A stretch of 64,000 bases of DNA from Thermosynechococcus sp. (GCF_025999095.1 NZ_AP024678.1:1271527-1335526); one strand, 5' to 3'; positions 8,836-19,141 are shown, counted from the first letter of the stretch. Notes: generated by a model from the sequence alone, not told the origin. Numbers and translations: made by a program.

Positions 8836-9915
8836 ATGAGTGCCCCCTTAACCGTTGAATCTGTTTTAGCAGTGCTGCGCCCCGTTGAAGATCCGGAGCT
8901 GCGGCGATCGCTGGTGGAGTTGAACATGATCCGCGATGTCGCCATTGAGGATGGCACGGTTCGTTTTACACTGGTGCTGACAACCCCCGCCTGCCCCCTA
9001 CGGGAATTCATTGTCGAAGATTGCAAAAAGGCCGTCTTTGCCCTACCGGGGGTAATGGATGTGCAAGTGGCAGTGACCGCTGAAACGCCCCAGCAAAAAA
9101 GTCTGCCCGATCGTACCGATGTACCAGGGGTCAAAAACATTATTGCCGTCTCCAGTGGTAAAGGGGGGGTTGGCAAAAGCACTGTTGCTGTGAATTTAGC
9201 CCTGGCCCTTGCCCAAGCGGGGGCTGCCGTCGGCATTATTGATGCGGATATCTATGGACCCAATGTCCCCACAATGCTGGGGCTAGAGGAGGCCATTGTC
9301 GAAGTGCGCAAGGAAGCAAGAGGCGATGTCCTGTTACCCCCAGTGGCCCACGGCTTGAAAGTGGTCTCCATGGCCTTCCTGATTGATCGCGATCAGCCAG
9401 TCATTTGGCGCGGTCCCATGCTCAATGGCATTATTCGCCAATTTCTCTACCAGAGTGACTGGGGAACGTTGGACTATCTCATTGTGGATTTGCCGCCCGG
9501 TACGGGAGATGCTCAGCTCACTTTGGCACAGGCGGTGCCCATGGCAGGGGTAGTGATTGTCACAACACCCCAACCTGTGGCCCTTGGGGATGCGCGGCGG
9601 GGATTGCGGATGTTCCAGCAGTTGGGGGTAACGGTCCTGGGGTTAGTGGAAAATATGAGCTACTTTATTCCCCCTGATCTGCCCAATCGTCGCTATGACA
9701 TTTTTGGCAGTGGCGGTGGCGAAGCCTTGGCAGCGGAAGTGGGTGTGCCGCTTTTGGGACAGATACCCTTGGAATTGCCCGTGCGCGAAGGGGGAGACTT
9801 GGGTCAACCGATTCTGATAGCGGATCCGCAGTCTGCTGCTGCTCAAGCGCTGCGGGCGATCGCCCAACAGGTGGCAGCACGAGTCTCTGTGGCTGCCCTG
9901 AGCTCTGTGGGATGA
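8836..9915 (+). CDS. Mrp/ApbC-type Fe-S cluster carrier ATPase
   Basis: 359 residues. Residues 1-85 are a MIP18/DUF59 domain (VEDPELRRSLVELNMI) and residues about 100-345 a ParA/MinD-like P-loop ATPase with the deviant Walker A SSGKGGVGKSTVAVNLA and IDADIYGPNVPTMLG. Family members carry and transfer Fe-S clusters. The CxxC often present in the C-terminal half is not seen here, which is common in cyanobacterial members to my recollection. Its TGA overlaps the ATG of lspA (ATGA at 9912-9915), so the two are translationally coupled. Confidence 0.9.
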   Translation: MSAPLTVESVLAVLRPVEDPELRRSLVELNMIRDVAIEDGTVRFTLVLTTPACPLREFIVEDCKKAVFALPGVMDVQVAVTAETPQQKSLPDRTDVPGVKNIIAVSSGKGGVGKSTVAVNLALALAQAGAAVGIIDADIYGPNVPTMLGLEEAIVEVRKEARGDVLLPPVAHGLKVVSMAFLIDRDQPVIWRGPMLNGIIRQFLYQSDWGTLDYLIVDLPPGTGDAQLTLAQAVPMAGVVIVTTPQPVALGDARRGLRMFQQLGVTVLGLVENMSYFIPPDLPNRRYDIFGSGGGEALAAEVGVPLLGQIPLELPVREGGDLGQPILIADPQSAAAQALRAIAQQVAARVSVAALSSVG

Positions 9916-10388
9916 GCAGTCAGCGGTTCAAGATCAAGAACTTCCTCTTTTGGTGGGCTGCTGGTCTTGCCTTAGCTAGCGATCGCCTGACCAAAGCATG
10001 GATTGTGGCCACCTATGCCCTCACAGTGCCGCCGCAAACAACGCCCATTATCCCGGGTGTCTTTCACATTACCTACGTTACGAATACTGGAGCAGCCTTT
10101 AGCCTCTTTGCCAATGGCAGTCTCTGGTTGCGCTGGCTGTCTCTCATTGTTAGCTTGGGGCTGATCACTTGGGCAATTCTAGGTCCGCGGTTAGATCGCT
10201 GGCAGCAGGTGGGCTATGGTTGTTTACTGGGTGGCGCCTTGGGCAATGGCATTGATCGCTTTCTCACGGGTGAGGTGGTTGACTTCTTAGATTTTCGCTG
10301 GATTCAATTTCCCGTCTTTAATGTGGCAGATATTGCCATCAACATCGGCATTGGGTGTCTTTTGTGGTCCGCGTGGCACCAACGCTAG
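9912..10388 (+). CDS. lspA: Lipoprotein signal peptidase (signal peptidase II)
   Basis: 158 residues with four transmembrane segments. The catalytic aspartate motifs are visible: GNGIDR near residue 115 and FNVADIAI near 138, along with NTGAAFS near 58. It cleaves prolipoprotein signal peptides in the inner membrane after lipidation. It overlaps mrp by 4 bp. Its TAG stop shares the CTAG at 10385-10388 with the convergent phosphatase gene. Confidence 0.96.
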   Translation: MSSQRFKIKNFLFWWAAGLALASDRLTKAWIVATYALTVPPQTTPIIPGVFHITYVTNTGAAFSLFANGSLWLRWLSLIVSLGLITWAILGPRLDRWQQVGYGCLLGGALGNGIDRFLTGEVVDFLDFRWIQFPVFNVADIAINIGIGCLLWSAWHQR

Positions 10389-11116
10389 CCCCTGCTCCAA
10401 GACAACTCTGCCAAATCAACGACAAATGTGTCCAGTTCCCCCTGGCGAGTACCACCGTAGAGCACATTCACTTGATAGACCCATTGATTGGTCCAGTCGA
10501 GGGCAGTCAGGTAGCCACTGCGCTGATGGTAAGCACCGGTTTCAATGTCTAGCCAACCGGCCCCCCGCACAATTTGTCCTGCTTGAACCCTGGGAAACGT
10601 AAAGGTAATGGTGTGTCCAATCACAATAGTTTTATCTGTAAAGTAGGGGCGGGGGTGAGCTAAAAAGGACTCGCGAATCCAGCAACACTCTTGCTGAGTT
10701 TGCTGTTCTAGGGGCAATGCCGGATTCAGTCCCGCATGGACAATAAACACATCCCCTAAATCTTGATAGAGGGGCACTGTGTGCAGCCAATCCAAGTGTT
10801 CCCAAAGCAACTCTGTGGAAGTGTAGCTGGCAAGAGTCTCATCCCCACCACTTTGGGACCAAACCAAGAGTCGTGCCGGATTGATTTGTTTGCCCTCAAA
10901 GGTGAGAAGCATCATATCCTCATGGTTACCCCGTAGGGCACCATAGCCACCCTGTCGCACCAATTCAACTACGGCGGCACTCTTGGGGCCTCGATCCACA
11001 AGGTCACCAAGGAAGTAGAGGCGATCGCCCGCTGTGGGTGAAATGAGATCCAGCAAATGGCACAGACCCGCGTAGTGACCATGCACATCCCCAATCAGGA
11101 TCAGGCGGCTGTCCAC
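10385..11116 (-). CDS. PPP-type metallophosphoesterase
   Basis: 243 residues. The five-block calcineurin-like signature is complete: GDVHGHY near residue 9, GDLVDRGP near 37, GNHEDMM near 64, and later His residues in HAGLNP and GHTITF. This matches the bacterial serine/threonine or diadenosine tetraphosphate phosphatase branch (PrpA/ApaH-like); substrate is not known. GTG is the likely start, preceded by AGGAG at 8 nt spacing. The DUF3370 gene lies just upstream on the same strand, and the stop is shared with lspA on the opposite strand. Confidence 0.85.
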   Translation of the reverse strand: MDSRLILIGDVHGHYAGLCHLLDLISPTAGDRLYFLGDLVDRGPKSAAVVELVRQGGYGALRGNHEDMMLLTFEGKQINPARLLVWSQSGGDETLASYTSTELLWEHLDWLHTVPLYQDLGDVFIVHAGLNPALPLEQQTQQECCWIRESFLAHPRPYFTDKTIVIGHTITFTFPRVQAGQIVRGAGWLDIETGAYHQRSGYLTALDWTNQWVYQVNVLYGGTRQGELDTFVVDLAELSWSRG

Positions 11117-11127
11117 CGTGGTGACTC

Positions 11128-12879
11128 CTAGGGTGTAGTGACAGGTGTGAGGGAGAGAGAATTGGGAGCGACGGGCACTTGAGTGGTGTTCTCATAGCTA
11201 GGGCCAAGTAATGTCGCCACTGTCAGCACTTGGGGTGGGGTTGCATCGGGCGGATAGAGGAGATCTACAGTAACATTCCTTTTTTGACCTGGACGCATAT
11301 TTAACGTTACTAACGGTTCTCCCCGCTGACCCCGCCGCTGGACCAAATGAACATAGCGCTCTTGCATCTGTCCTAAATCATCTGTGAAGCGGACGCGCAC
11401 CGTTCCTCGGAAAAAGACCTGGGGGGCTGGCGGTTCCAAAAATTTGAGGACAACACTGCGGTGATCTTGCTTGACAGGGGTTTGCAGCGTTAGCACTACG
11501 GACTGCAACTGGCGGGTATTGTTGACCAAGGGCAAGGTCAAACTGTAGTGAACACCGTAATTGCCGTGGGCATAGTAGGCAGTGTCTGGATAGCGTACCA
11601 ACATGGGCGCACTTTGAATTTGACCCGTGCCAAGGGTGCCGCCGTGGAGCGTACTAATCCCATAGGAGATGGCTCGCCCCGGTGCAGGAATTGTTAAAGC
11701 CTGTCCATGGGTTTGGTAATCGGTAAGGGTGGCTTGCCAGCGAGAGCCTTGACTGACCCCGGCGACACGGCCATAGAAGAAGCGACCAAATCGATCACTG
11801 TTGGGGGGAGTCGGTGGAATGTCACGGGGAGTAACCAGTTGACCCCGGTGGAGCATTGCCCACCATTCCTCTAGGGTGGGTGCCCGTTCGATGCCCTGCT
11901 CGTTGACGCGGGCAAACATTGCCATTTGTGCCAGATAAATCGGGCCACTGCTTTCTAAGTACATCAGGGTTGAGCGGCCATTGGAGGAGGAGACATCACC
12001 AAAGGGATTTGGATCCGGGATTAGGGGCAACTTGGGACCGACCGTGCCATCGCCATTGAGCATCAACTCTGCGCGGACACGATTGAGGACTGCATTGGGA
12101 AACTGGGTGGGCAACGGCAGCGGCAGATTAGCCAGCATCCGCGCTTCGCGCGGGGGAATCGTGACCTGTGAGGGAAAGAAGGTTTGGCGTACCCCCCGCA
12201 GCACTTGGTTGGTGACTCGACTCCCAGGCCCTGAAAAAACAAAGCCAGTGGGGTTATCGACCATGGCGGGCAAATCGCGGAAAGGGGCATCTGGAGTACT
12301 TAAAAAACTAGCGGCTTGATGAAATCTCACCGTGACATAGCGATCGGTTGGGTTGTAGGCCAGTAGTCCTAAATAGAGGGTGGGCGTACTCACCGCCCGA
12401 TTGGATTGGGTAATGTGGTGGGCAAAAACATCAAAGCGCCCCTCTAGGGGATAGTTCAGGTGAGCCCCTGGTTGCCATTTCCCTTGGGGTGGAAAGGTCG
12501 AGAGGAGAATCCCCTCTGAGCGTACCATCTCTGGACTGTTGCTGTTAAAGACTGGCACATCGTCTAATTGACCGGGCAGTGGACGAATGTCTTGGGGAAA
12601 GTAGGCAAAGTGGGTGGGTGTGACGTAGGCCGTTGCAGCCGGTGGGGAAGAGACTTCAGGGGGTAGGACCTTGATGGGTACGGCATTGGCTTGAACAACA
12701 ACATTTGAGCGAGGCGAATATTCCTGTATGACGGTGGATGAATGTTGGGGTGGAGTTGCAAGAGCGGCTTGTGCCACAAAAATGGGAGCCAGCATATTCG
12801 ATCCAAACCACAGCATTACAGTGAGTGAGCAGTTCGCAAAAGTCAGGACAGGATCATCGTTTCTGCCCAAAAGTTGCAT
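11128..12879 (-). CDS. Secreted DUF3370-type protein
   Basis: About 583 residues from the ATG at 12879; the frame stays open to 12996 and a further start lies at 12819, so the N-terminus is uncertain. A hydrophobic segment ending VAQAALA (about residues 20-40) looks like a signal peptide. The body contains RPLPGQLDDVPVFNSNSP and GRFDVFAHHIT, which I associate with DUF3370, a cyanobacterial family of unknown function. The sequence is rich in beta strands, suggesting a periplasmic or surface protein. A TATACT lies about 8 nt upstream of the chosen ATG. It is divergent from rpaA and followed closely by the phosphatase gene. Confidence 0.65.
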   Translation of the reverse strand: MQLLGRNDDPVLTFANCSLTVMLWFGSNMLAPIFVAQAALATPPQHSSTVIQEYSPRSNVVVQANAVPIKVLPPEVSSPPAATAYVTPTHFAYFPQDIRPLPGQLDDVPVFNSNSPEMVRSEGILLSTFPPQGKWQPGAHLNYPLEGRFDVFAHHITQSNRAVSTPTLYLGLLAYNPTDRYVTVRFHQAASFLSTPDAPFRDLPAMVDNPTGFVFSGPGSRVTNQVLRGVRQTFFPSQVTIPPREARMLANLPLPLPTQFPNAVLNRVRAELMLNGDGTVGPKLPLIPDPNPFGDVSSSNGRSTLMYLESSGPIYLAQMAMFARVNEQGIERAPTLEEWWAMLHRGQLVTPRDIPPTPPNSDRFGRFFYGRVAGVSQGSRWQATLTDYQTHGQALTIPAPGRAISYGISTLHGGTLGTGQIQSAPMLVRYPDTAYYAHGNYGVHYSLTLPLVNNTRQLQSVVLTLQTPVKQDHRSVVLKFLEPPAPQVFFRGTVRVRFTDDLGQMQERYVHLVQRRGQRGEPLVTLNMRPGQKRNVTVDLLYPPDATPPQVLTVATLLGPSYENTTQVPVAPNSLSLTPVTTP

Positions 12880-13181
12880 TCCCAAAGTATAGCCTAGGTT
12901 TGTGGAAAATCCGCTCAAGAGCGCATAAAGCTTGCAGCATGAACGTACCTCCAGCTTGGTTTGCTCTGCCTGTAGCACCCTAGAACTGGGTTTCAAACCG
13001 CACCAAGGGCTGATTAGAAAGTGGTCTAGGCCAATTGAGAGGGTTAGTAACCCATCAATTCTGTAAAGCTGGTGTAGGACAACATCCTATGTGCTGGGTA
13101 TAGTCCAATTTTAGAAAGAAAAGGTCTATATCCCTAGATTGGCCTCAAATATTGAGAAAATCTAAAGAAACTCAACAAACT

Positions 13182-13210
13182 CTTAAGGTTTTTGCAGCGA
13201 TGTTTATAAT
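13182..13210 (+). promoter_or_regulatory. Candidate rpaA promoter
   Basis: A perfect TATAAT lies at 13205-13210, about 53 bp before the rpaA ATG. At 17-bp spacing the -35 position reads CTTAAG, weak. The spacer from 12880 to 13262 holds no other recognisable gene and also serves the divergent DUF3370 gene. Confidence 0.5.
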
Positions 13211-13262
13211 TCTCTCAGAAGCGGTAGTCCGCCGCCCATGAGGATTGAGTACCGTTCATCCT

Positions 13263-13991
13263 ATGAAGCCCCGCATCTTAATCATTGATGATGACCCTGC
13301 GATCGCTGACGTTTTGGCAATTAACCTGCAAATGGCGGGCTACGAGGTCACAAAGTCCTTAGATGGGATGCAAGGCCAAGCCCTCGCTGTGCAACTCTCT
13401 CCCGACCTGATTCTCCTTGACCTGATGTTGCCCCAAGTAGATGGCTTTACCATTTGCCAACGCCTGCGACGCGATCCGCGTACCCAAGATATTCCGATTT
13501 TGATGCTGACGGCCCTGAGCCAAACCCATAATAAGGTGGAGGGGTTTAATGCCGGCGCTGATGACTATCTCACCAAACCCTTTGAATTGGAGGAAATGCT
13601 GGCACGAGTACGCGCCCTCTTGCGACGGGCCGATCGCATTCCTGCCACAGCAGGCCATCGAGAAATCCTCAGCTATGGTCCCTTGACCCTAGTGCCCGAA
13701 CGATTTGAGGTCTCTTGGTTTGGCAAAATCATTAAGCTAACACGCCTTGAGTTTGAACTGCTCCACTGTCTGCTGCAACGCCACGGCCAAACCGTTTCTC
13801 CCAGTGAAATCCTTAAGGAAGTCTGGGGCTATGACCCCGATGATGACATTGAAACCATCCGCGTCCATGTGCGTCACCTGCGCACCAAACTGGAACCCGA
13901 TCCCCGCAATCCTCGCTATATCAAAACGGTTTATGGCGCTGGGTATTGTTTAGAGTTGCCAAGTCATATTGAACCCCCCAATGCCTCCTAG
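13263..13991 (+). CDS. rpaA: OmpR-family response regulator RpaA
   Basis: 242 residues from the ATG at 13263; an in-frame TTG at 13245 would add six residues. Receiver domain: [10 protein letters not shown], phosphoacceptor Asp in LILLDLMLP near residue 53, switch Thr in MLTAL and Lys in [12 protein letters not shown]-binding winged helix: [20 protein letters not shown] and [15 protein letters not shown], which match RpaA rather than RpaB as I recall. RpaA is the main output regulator of the cyanobacterial circadian clock, phosphorylated by SasA. Its stop shares CTAG (13988-13991) with the convergent NYN-domain gene. Confidence 0.88.
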   Translation: MKPRILIIDDDPAIADVLAINLQMAGYEVTKSLDGMQGQALAVQLSPDLILLDLMLPQVDGFTICQRLRRDPRTQDIPILMLTALSQTHNKVEGFNAGADDYLTKPFELEEMLARVRALLRRADRIPATAGHREILSYGPLTLVPERFEVSWFGKIIKLTRLEFELLHCLLQRHGQTVSPSEILKEVWGYDPDDDIETIRVHVRHLRTKLEPDPRNPRYIKTVYGAGYCLELPSHIEPPNAS

Positions 13992-15805
13992 GAGGGAGGT
14001 TCTGGTGCCTTCTCTGGACTCTTTGAAGGCAGTTGCAGCGGCTGCAGGGGAACCGCTTGGGCAAAGACCTGCTCATTGATTGTCTCACCAATCCTGCTGA
14101 GGCGCTCTTCCACAGCTTGGCGAAAACGGGTTTGCAGCTCGATAACCAAACTAGGAAAGTCCTTGATGGCAGGGTTGAGGGTAAGGGTGTCACCACTGGA
14201 GGATAAGGCGCGCGTTAGAATACCCGCTTTGACATAGTTGGCGATCGCCCGCTTGATTCCCGTCTCACTAATTGGCTGCCCCTCCTTGGGGATCTGCTCA
14301 AAAATGGCGTTAGTAATTCTTCTCGAGGCCACATTGCGGGGGCGATGAGCGATTAACCAGTGTCCGACGTTAGTTAAGAGGGAATCTCCGGCGACTTCAT
14401 GGGCAAAAAGGGCGCGATAAATCGAGACAGTGTGGATACTCTGTGGCTTATGGGTATGAACTGTGCAGTCCTCGGGGAGCTTATTTCGCCAACAGAGAAC
14501 AGCTTTGCGCAATTGACTATTCACGGCAACGCAAATAGGTAACTGATGCTGATCGGCTAGATAAGCCACCCAGCTGGAGGGCTTGAGGAAACCAAACCGC
14601 AATGGGTCCAGTTGGGGAAGTACCGATTTAATATCCAAAAAGACAGTATCAAAAACAATTCCGTTGACTAGTTCCTGGGATTTTGCCGGGTCGCTAGTAT
14701 AGTGAGACAACAGTTCCAGTAGTTTTTCGGTTTCCCGTTGGCCGATAGCACTCCCGGGAATTTGATTATAGTTCAATGGCTCAATGGGTAAGCGAGAAGA
14801 CAATAACGGTGCAGCCTGACTTGTCGTGCTGGCTGGATTGGATTGACGAGGGAAAGGCGTGCCGTTTCTCCCATTGGTTGAGGGGGAATCAATGAAGGGA
14901 TTCTCAAGGAAAATAAATTGGTGGCAAACCTTCTGAAAGCTGAGACTAGCAGCATTCCAATAGGCACAGCCAATCACAGTTTTGCCGTAGTCGCGCAGGC
15001 GCAGGGCAATGGAGCCAAACCCACCATCACCGGAGATCAGAACGAAGGTGTTGATGTCAGGATAGTGGTGAATCAAGTCAATGGCATCGAGGGCGAGCTG
15101 AATGTCAGCGGCATTGCGTTGATCTCGATTGTGGCCATAGACAGGAACCTGTTGAATCTGTGAGCGCTTGAGTTGATCGTTAAGGGCTTGAAGCGTTTTA
15201 TTTTGCCAGTTGCCATAGGCGCGCTTGATGGCAATTTCCCCCAGATCAATGGTGCTTTTAATTGACTCCAGAATCTTGTCTAGGGACACAAGCTCATTGA
15301 CTTTGGCGGGGTCTAACCGCTGCCCTTGGTTAAAGACTAAGTTCTCAATGTCGTAGAGGACAGCGGTTTTTAGGGTATGTGCGGGGGGGTGGGGTCTTTG
15401 CAGTAGGGTCTGAATAGTTTGCAGCGCCGCACTTTGGGCGTGAATGGTTTCAATCAGTGGCTGTAGTGTCTGGGCTATCTCGTTGGGAATCGGGCGCAGG
15501 GCTTCGGGCAGTACTTGATGCAGTTGTTGTTTGAGGTCAGTGAGTTGTTGGTGTTGTTGCTCGAGTCTTTGCAGCAGATGTGTTTTGAGTTCGGTAGTCT
15601 CTGGGAAAGATACGAGGAAGCTGTGAAGGTCTTGAAGCAGGCGATCGCTACGGCGTTGGTTCTTTTCAATGAGGGGAGCACCCGCAAGGGCACCAATACC
15701 ACTCCCTAAAAGGGCTGCTAAGGGTTGTTGGGGTTGAATCAGCGTGGCAATACCACCGAGGGCGATCGCGCTAATGGGAGCAACGAACCAAAGCTCTGGC
15801 TTCAT
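13988..15805 (-). CDS. Membrane-anchored NYN (LabA-like) domain protein
   Basis: 605 residues. Residues 8-45 are hydrophobic and Gly-rich (membrane segment). Residues 55-150 are Gln-rich coiled coil. Residues about 165-310 are an NYN/PIN-like nuclease domain: [41 protein letters not shown], with conserved aspartates. A segment near 375-440 ([18 protein letters not shown]) resembles an OST-HTH/LOTUS RNA-binding domain, and the remainder resembles a winged helix. LabA, a smaller NYN protein, feeds into RpaA in the clock; whether this larger protein does is not known. It is convergent with rpaA, sharing a CTAG stop. Confidence 0.75.
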   Translation of the reverse strand: MKPELWFVAPISAIALGGIATLIQPQQPLAALLGSGIGALAGAPLIEKNQRRSDRLLQDLHSFLVSFPETTELKTHLLQRLEQQHQQLTDLKQQLHQVLPEALRPIPNEIAQTLQPLIETIHAQSAALQTIQTLLQRPHPPAHTLKTAVLYDIENLVFNQGQRLDPAKVNELVSLDKILESIKSTIDLGEIAIKRAYGNWQNKTLQALNDQLKRSQIQQVPVYGHNRDQRNAADIQLALDAIDLIHHYPDINTFVLISGDGGFGSIALRLRDYGKTVIGCAYWNAASLSFQKVCHQFIFLENPFIDSPSTNGRNGTPFPRQSNPASTTSQAAPLLSSRLPIEPLNYNQIPGSAIGQRETEKLLELLSHYTSDPAKSQELVNGIVFDTVFLDIKSVLPQLDPLRFGFLKPSSWVAYLADQHQLPICVAVNSQLRKAVLCWRNKLPEDCTVHTHKPQSIHTVSIYRALFAHEVAGDSLLTNVGHWLIAHRPRNVASRRITNAIFEQIPKEGQPISETGIKRAIANYVKAGILTRALSSSGDTLTLNPAIKDFPSLVIELQTRFRQAVEERLSRIGETINEQVFAQAVPLQPLQLPSKSPEKAPEPPS

Positions 15806-15860
15806 TCAATAAAGTAATAGGAATTACAGGAAATTAGAAAGTTATGATAGCAAAAAATGT

Positions 15861-16874
15861 TTAGGCAATGAGTTGGGCTTGGCGCAATTGGCCACAGGCA
15901 GCTTGCTGATCTAGACCCCGCGAGCGCCGAATGCTGGCTGTAACCCCTCGGGCTTGCAGTTGATTGAGAAATTGCTGCAGGCGCTGATCCGTGGGACGTT
16001 GATAGGCTGCCTCAACAATGGGATTGTAGGGAATCAGGTTGACATGGCTTTGGAAGCCCCGCAATAGCTGCGCCAGCGCCTCGGCGTGCTGGGGGCGATC
16101 GTTGACCCCCGCCAGAACAGTGTATTCAAAGGTAATGCGGCGACCGGTGTGTTGCACATAGGCACGACAGTCGGCAATTAACTGGCTGAGGGGATAATGC
16201 TTGGCACTGGGAATAAGTTGCTCGCGTAGGGCTTGGTTGGGGGCATGGAGGCTGACCGCAAGGGTGGTTTGCAATTGGTGCTGTGCCAGTCGCTGAATTT
16301 GTTGGGGAATGCCCACGGTGGAAATGGTGATGTGCCGCTGACCAATGCCAATATCGCGATTGAGACAGGTGATCGCCTGCACAACAGCAGGTAAGTTTAG
16401 CAGGGGTTCGCCCATGCCCATGAATACCACATGGCTGACACGGCGCCCCATTTCACTTTGGATCGTGAGCACCTGATCCACGATTTCGTGGCACGCCAGA
16501 TTGCGGCGGTACCCCCCTTTACCGGTGGCACAAAAATCACAAGCCATTGGGCAGCCGACTTGGGAAGACACGCAGACCGTCAGGCGATCGCCACTGGGAA
16601 TGCCTACCGTTTCAATGGTTTCACCATCGGCTAAGGTCAACAGCAGCTTCACTGTGCCATCCTGGGCATCATGGCGGTGGCGAATCTCTGAGCGGCCAAT
16701 CTCTACACCTGTAAGGGCATCACGCCACTGTTTCGGAAAGACAGTGATCTCTTGGAGCGATCGCGCCCCCTTTTGATAGAGCCACTGATGGAGTTGTTGC
16801 CCCCGATAGCCGGGCTGCCCTTGGGCTTCTACCCATGCTTTCAGTTCTGCTGCGGACTGTCCCAGCAGTACCAT
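15861..16874 (-). CDS. rlmN: Dual-specificity 23S rRNA/tRNA methyltransferase RlmN
   Basis: 337 residues from the ATG at 16874 ([11 protein letters not shown]); an upstream in-frame start adds 21 atypical residues. The radical-SAM CxxxCxxC motif is [12 protein letters not shown] near residue 105, followed by GYRRNL and the [10 protein letters not shown] motif. The family methylates A2503 of 23S rRNA and A37 of some tRNAs. The conserved C-terminal Cys is in QAACGQL. It lies downstream of the glycosyltransferase gene on the same strand, 340 bp away. Confidence 0.95.
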   Translation of the reverse strand: MVLLGQSAAELKAWVEAQGQPGYRGQQLHQWLYQKGARSLQEITVFPKQWRDALTGVEIGRSEIRHRHDAQDGTVKLLLTLADGETIETVGIPSGDRLTVCVSSQVGCPMACDFCATGKGGYRRNLACHEIVDQVLTIQSEMGRRVSHVVFMGMGEPLLNLPAVVQAITCLNRDIGIGQRHITISTVGIPQQIQRLAQHQLQTTLAVSLHAPNQALREQLIPSAKHYPLSQLIADCRAYVQHTGRRITFEYTVLAGVNDRPQHAEALAQLLRGFQSHVNLIPYNPIVEAAYQRPTDQRLQQFLNQLQARGVTASIRRSRGLDQQAACGQLRQAQLIA

Positions 16875-16937
16875 AGTCTTCAACCAATTGAACTGCCCCT
16901 TGATCCTAACAAACTGGTGACCTCCCCCCGCCGCCAA

Positions 16938-17214
16938 TCCGACGGGTAGAGCCTGGGCTTCCCAACCAAAGGACCACCCGAAGTCGTCAAGAACTCCTCA
17001 ATCCAAAGTCAGTGCTAATCATTCGACCATAAACCGGAGTTGGGCTGTGGGATTCCCATTGAGGCAATGCCTAAGGGGGTTGGCTTTGGCTACTGCGGCT
17101 CCAAGGTCAAGATTGCCCCACGATGGGGCTTTCGGCTGACCAAGGCCTGCTTTGTCACCAAGCGCTTTCAAGGATGCATGGGGATTCCCGCAGCCGCGGG
17201 AGCGGGTACTCGCA
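16938..17214. other. Unassigned GC-rich spacer with internal repeats
   Basis: This 280-bp stretch between the glycosyltransferase stop and rlmN has no ORF that I trust. It contains two similar short segments, gggattcccattgagg (about 17049) and ggggattcccgcag (about 17180), and the near-palindrome cagccgcgggag. It could be a decayed mobile-element end or a structured RNA, but no family signature was recognised. An 81-codon plus-strand frame (17040-17285) is open but runs into the glycosyltransferase gene. Confidence 0.3.
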
Positions 17215-18354
17215 TTACCCTTGATTTGCCGATGCCGTCAGCAGTTGTTGCAGGTACATCTGAGCAGGGGGATAGTCAGGGTTAAATTTAAGGGTCTTTT
17301 GAAAATAGGCAATGGCGCGATCGCGCTCCTGAAGGGTCATATAGGTGTAGCCCAGACTGTAGGCGGGCTGGGTGGTCATCCACTGGCGATCAAAAGGTTC
17401 CGTTCGATCGTAGGTGCCCGCCTCAAAAAGGTCTAAACAGCGGTGAAAGTAGGGCAGCGCCCCCCGCTGCAAACCTAGCTCAAAGACAAATAGCCCAGCC
17501 ACATAGAGCAAGGGCGGATAGCAATCAAAGAAGCGCAGGCCATAGCTGAGGTAATACTGAGCGGTTTCGTAGTCCTTGGCTGCAAAGGCGTGGTAACTAA
17601 CCCAAAAGAGAAGATGACGTAGCCAGGTGGTGTCCCTAGGGAGTATCCCTTGTTGGACGGCAGGGGCAATCTGCTCGAGGGCTTGTTCATACCATGCTTG
17701 GGAGCGATCGCTATCGCCACAGGCGGCGTAGTGATCCCCAAGGCAGACCAAGGTTTGCAGTCGGCGATCGCCCTGCTGCACCATTTTCTCGAGGATAGGG
17801 ATATTGCGATCGCGAATTTTGGCCAGGAATTGCTCTTGGCTTTGTTGGTTGTGGTGAATGAGATAAACCCCCTGCAATTGACCCACCACCGCTTCTCGTT
17901 CTCGATAGTAGAGTTGCTCATGGAGTGCTCCGGCAAAATGGAGGTCGGGGAAGCGGCGGCCAAAGCGCACATTCCAAAATTCACTCCAGTTGCGATCGCT
18001 AGACTGTTCACGGCGCAGCAGACTCCACTGATTCATGGCATGGGCACTCGGCGCAGTCAATTGATCTTGCCAGTGGGCATCCGTAACCACCAATTCTTCA
18101 TCGGCATCAATGTAAAAGACCCACTCCCCGGTTGCGTGGGCTAGGGAGGCATTGCGGGCAGCAGCAAAGTCCCCCTGCCAGAGCACTGAATGGACATGGG
18201 GGGTAAATTCGCGGGCAATGGTGATCGTCTCATCGGTGGAGCCTGTGTCCACAATAATAATTTCATCCACCCAAGGCTGAACCGACTGCAAGCAACGCCG
18301 CAATTGATGGGCTTCGTTTTTGACAATCATGCACAGGGACAGCAGGGGAGCCAT
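17215..18354 (-). CDS. Family 2 glycosyltransferase with TPR tail
   Basis: 379 residues from the ATG at 18354. GT-A domain: LSLCMIVKNEAHQLRRCL at the start, IIIVDTGSTDETI near 35, and the DXD-like YIDADEE near 85. The C-terminal half has TPR-like helical repeats (AYSLGYTYMTLQERDRAIAY). Such SunS/WcaA-like enzymes transfer sugars to proteins or glycans; the acceptor is unknown. The ATG overlaps the sipA stop codon as TAATG, so it is translationally coupled to sipA. Confidence 0.85.
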   Translation of the reverse strand: MAPLLSLCMIVKNEAHQLRRCLQSVQPWVDEIIIVDTGSTDETITIAREFTPHVHSVLWQGDFAAARNASLAHATGEWVFYIDADEELVVTDAHWQDQLTAPSAHAMNQWSLLRREQSSDRNWSEFWNVRFGRRFPDLHFAGALHEQLYYREREAVVGQLQGVYLIHHNQQSQEQFLAKIRDRNIPILEKMVQQGDRRLQTLVCLGDHYAACGDSDRSQAWYEQALEQIAPAVQQGILPRDTTWLRHLLFWVSYHAFAAKDYETAQYYLSYGLRFFDCYPPLLYVAGLFVFELGLQRGALPYFHRCLDLFEAGTYDRTEPFDRQWMTTQPAYSLGYTYMTLQERDRAIAYFQKTLKFNPDYPPAQMYLQQLLTASANQG

Positions 18355-18569
18355 TAAACCCGCTTCAAATACTTGGCTTCCAGCAAAAAGGCACCCCGCT
18401 CGAGTCGCACCACCCAATAGTTTCCCGGTTGCTGGCCTAGAATAACCCCTTCTTCACCGAGGGTGAGGATACTGGCGGGACGCAACATTGGCATCGGTTC
18501 CGCTGTTTTCACATAGGGTGGCAGTTCCACAAGGCGAACGCGATCGCCCACTGCAAAGACGTCTTCCAT
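18354..18569 (-). CDS. sipA: SipA-like NblS-interacting protein (DUF3148)
   Basis: 71 residues from the ATG at 18569 (an in-frame GTG at 18578 adds three). The sequence VGDRVRLVELPPYVKTAEPM, then MLRPASIL and GAFLLEAKYLKRV, matches the small SH3-like SipA family found in cyanobacteria and plastids. SipA binds the sensor kinase NblS, which controls the RpaB pathway for light and nutrient stress. It is the first gene of a coupled pair with the glycosyltransferase (TAATG overlap). Identification is from recalled family sequence. Confidence 0.82.
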   Translation of the reverse strand: MEDVFAVGDRVRLVELPPYVKTAEPMPMLRPASILTLGEEGVILGQQPGNYWVVRLERGAFLLEAKYLKRV

Positions 18570-18661
18570 TCCCACCAAAGGATGCTCGAAATTGGCAATG
18601 CTAATAACACAATTTTTAATTTAATATACCGGTTTCACCGGTGGGATTTTTGTCAAAATTT

Positions 18662-19036
18662 TTAGAGTGTCTTCAAGTAGCTTAATAGGTCAGCCATGTC
18701 TTGGGGCTGGGCTTGAAACTTGGGCATGGGTGGGGTATTGCCACTGATAATTTGCTGAATGAGCTGGACCTGCGATCGCCGGTGGCTAATCTGCACGAGG
18801 CTAGGGCCGACTTCCCCCTTACCATCAATGCCATGGCAGCCCGCACAGTTGAGGATAAAAATTTGTTCGCCGCGACTGGGATCGCCCACCGTCGCCCGTA
18901 CGGCTTGAATGTAGGGATCCTGCAGGGGCAACAGGAGAGAAAACATCCAACCGCCGCCCATCAGCAGTACTACTAAAACAGGCAGCAGCCACCGCCATAC
19001 CGTTGATTTCGCCCCAACCGTGTTGACTAAACTCAT
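18662..19036 (-). CDS. cytM: Membrane-anchored c-type cytochrome, cytochrome cM-like
   Basis: 124 residues. One N-terminal membrane anchor (about 15-37) and no cleavage site, then a single haem-c domain with CAGCH near residue 68 and the distal Met in PPMPKF near 103. Ending MADLLSYLKTL. Size, anchor and sequence fit cytochrome cM, a low-abundance cyanobacterial cytochrome linked to respiration and stress. It lies 92 bp upstream of sipA on the same strand. A different small class I cytochrome is possible but less likely. Confidence 0.8.
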   Translation of the reverse strand: MSLVNTVGAKSTVWRWLLPVLVVLLMGGGWMFSLLLPLQDPYIQAVRATVGDPSRGEQIFILNCAGCHGIDGKGEVGPSLVQISHRRSQVQLIQQIISGNTPPMPKFQAQPQDMADLLSYLKTL

Positions 19037-19141
19037 TCACTTATCGGGAAAGATTAAAAATTGTTTATTATTGTTACAACTGCATTCTAAACCCTGAACT
19101 CAGCTAGATTCAAGGGAGTGGGTAATCATTCCTAATCATTC

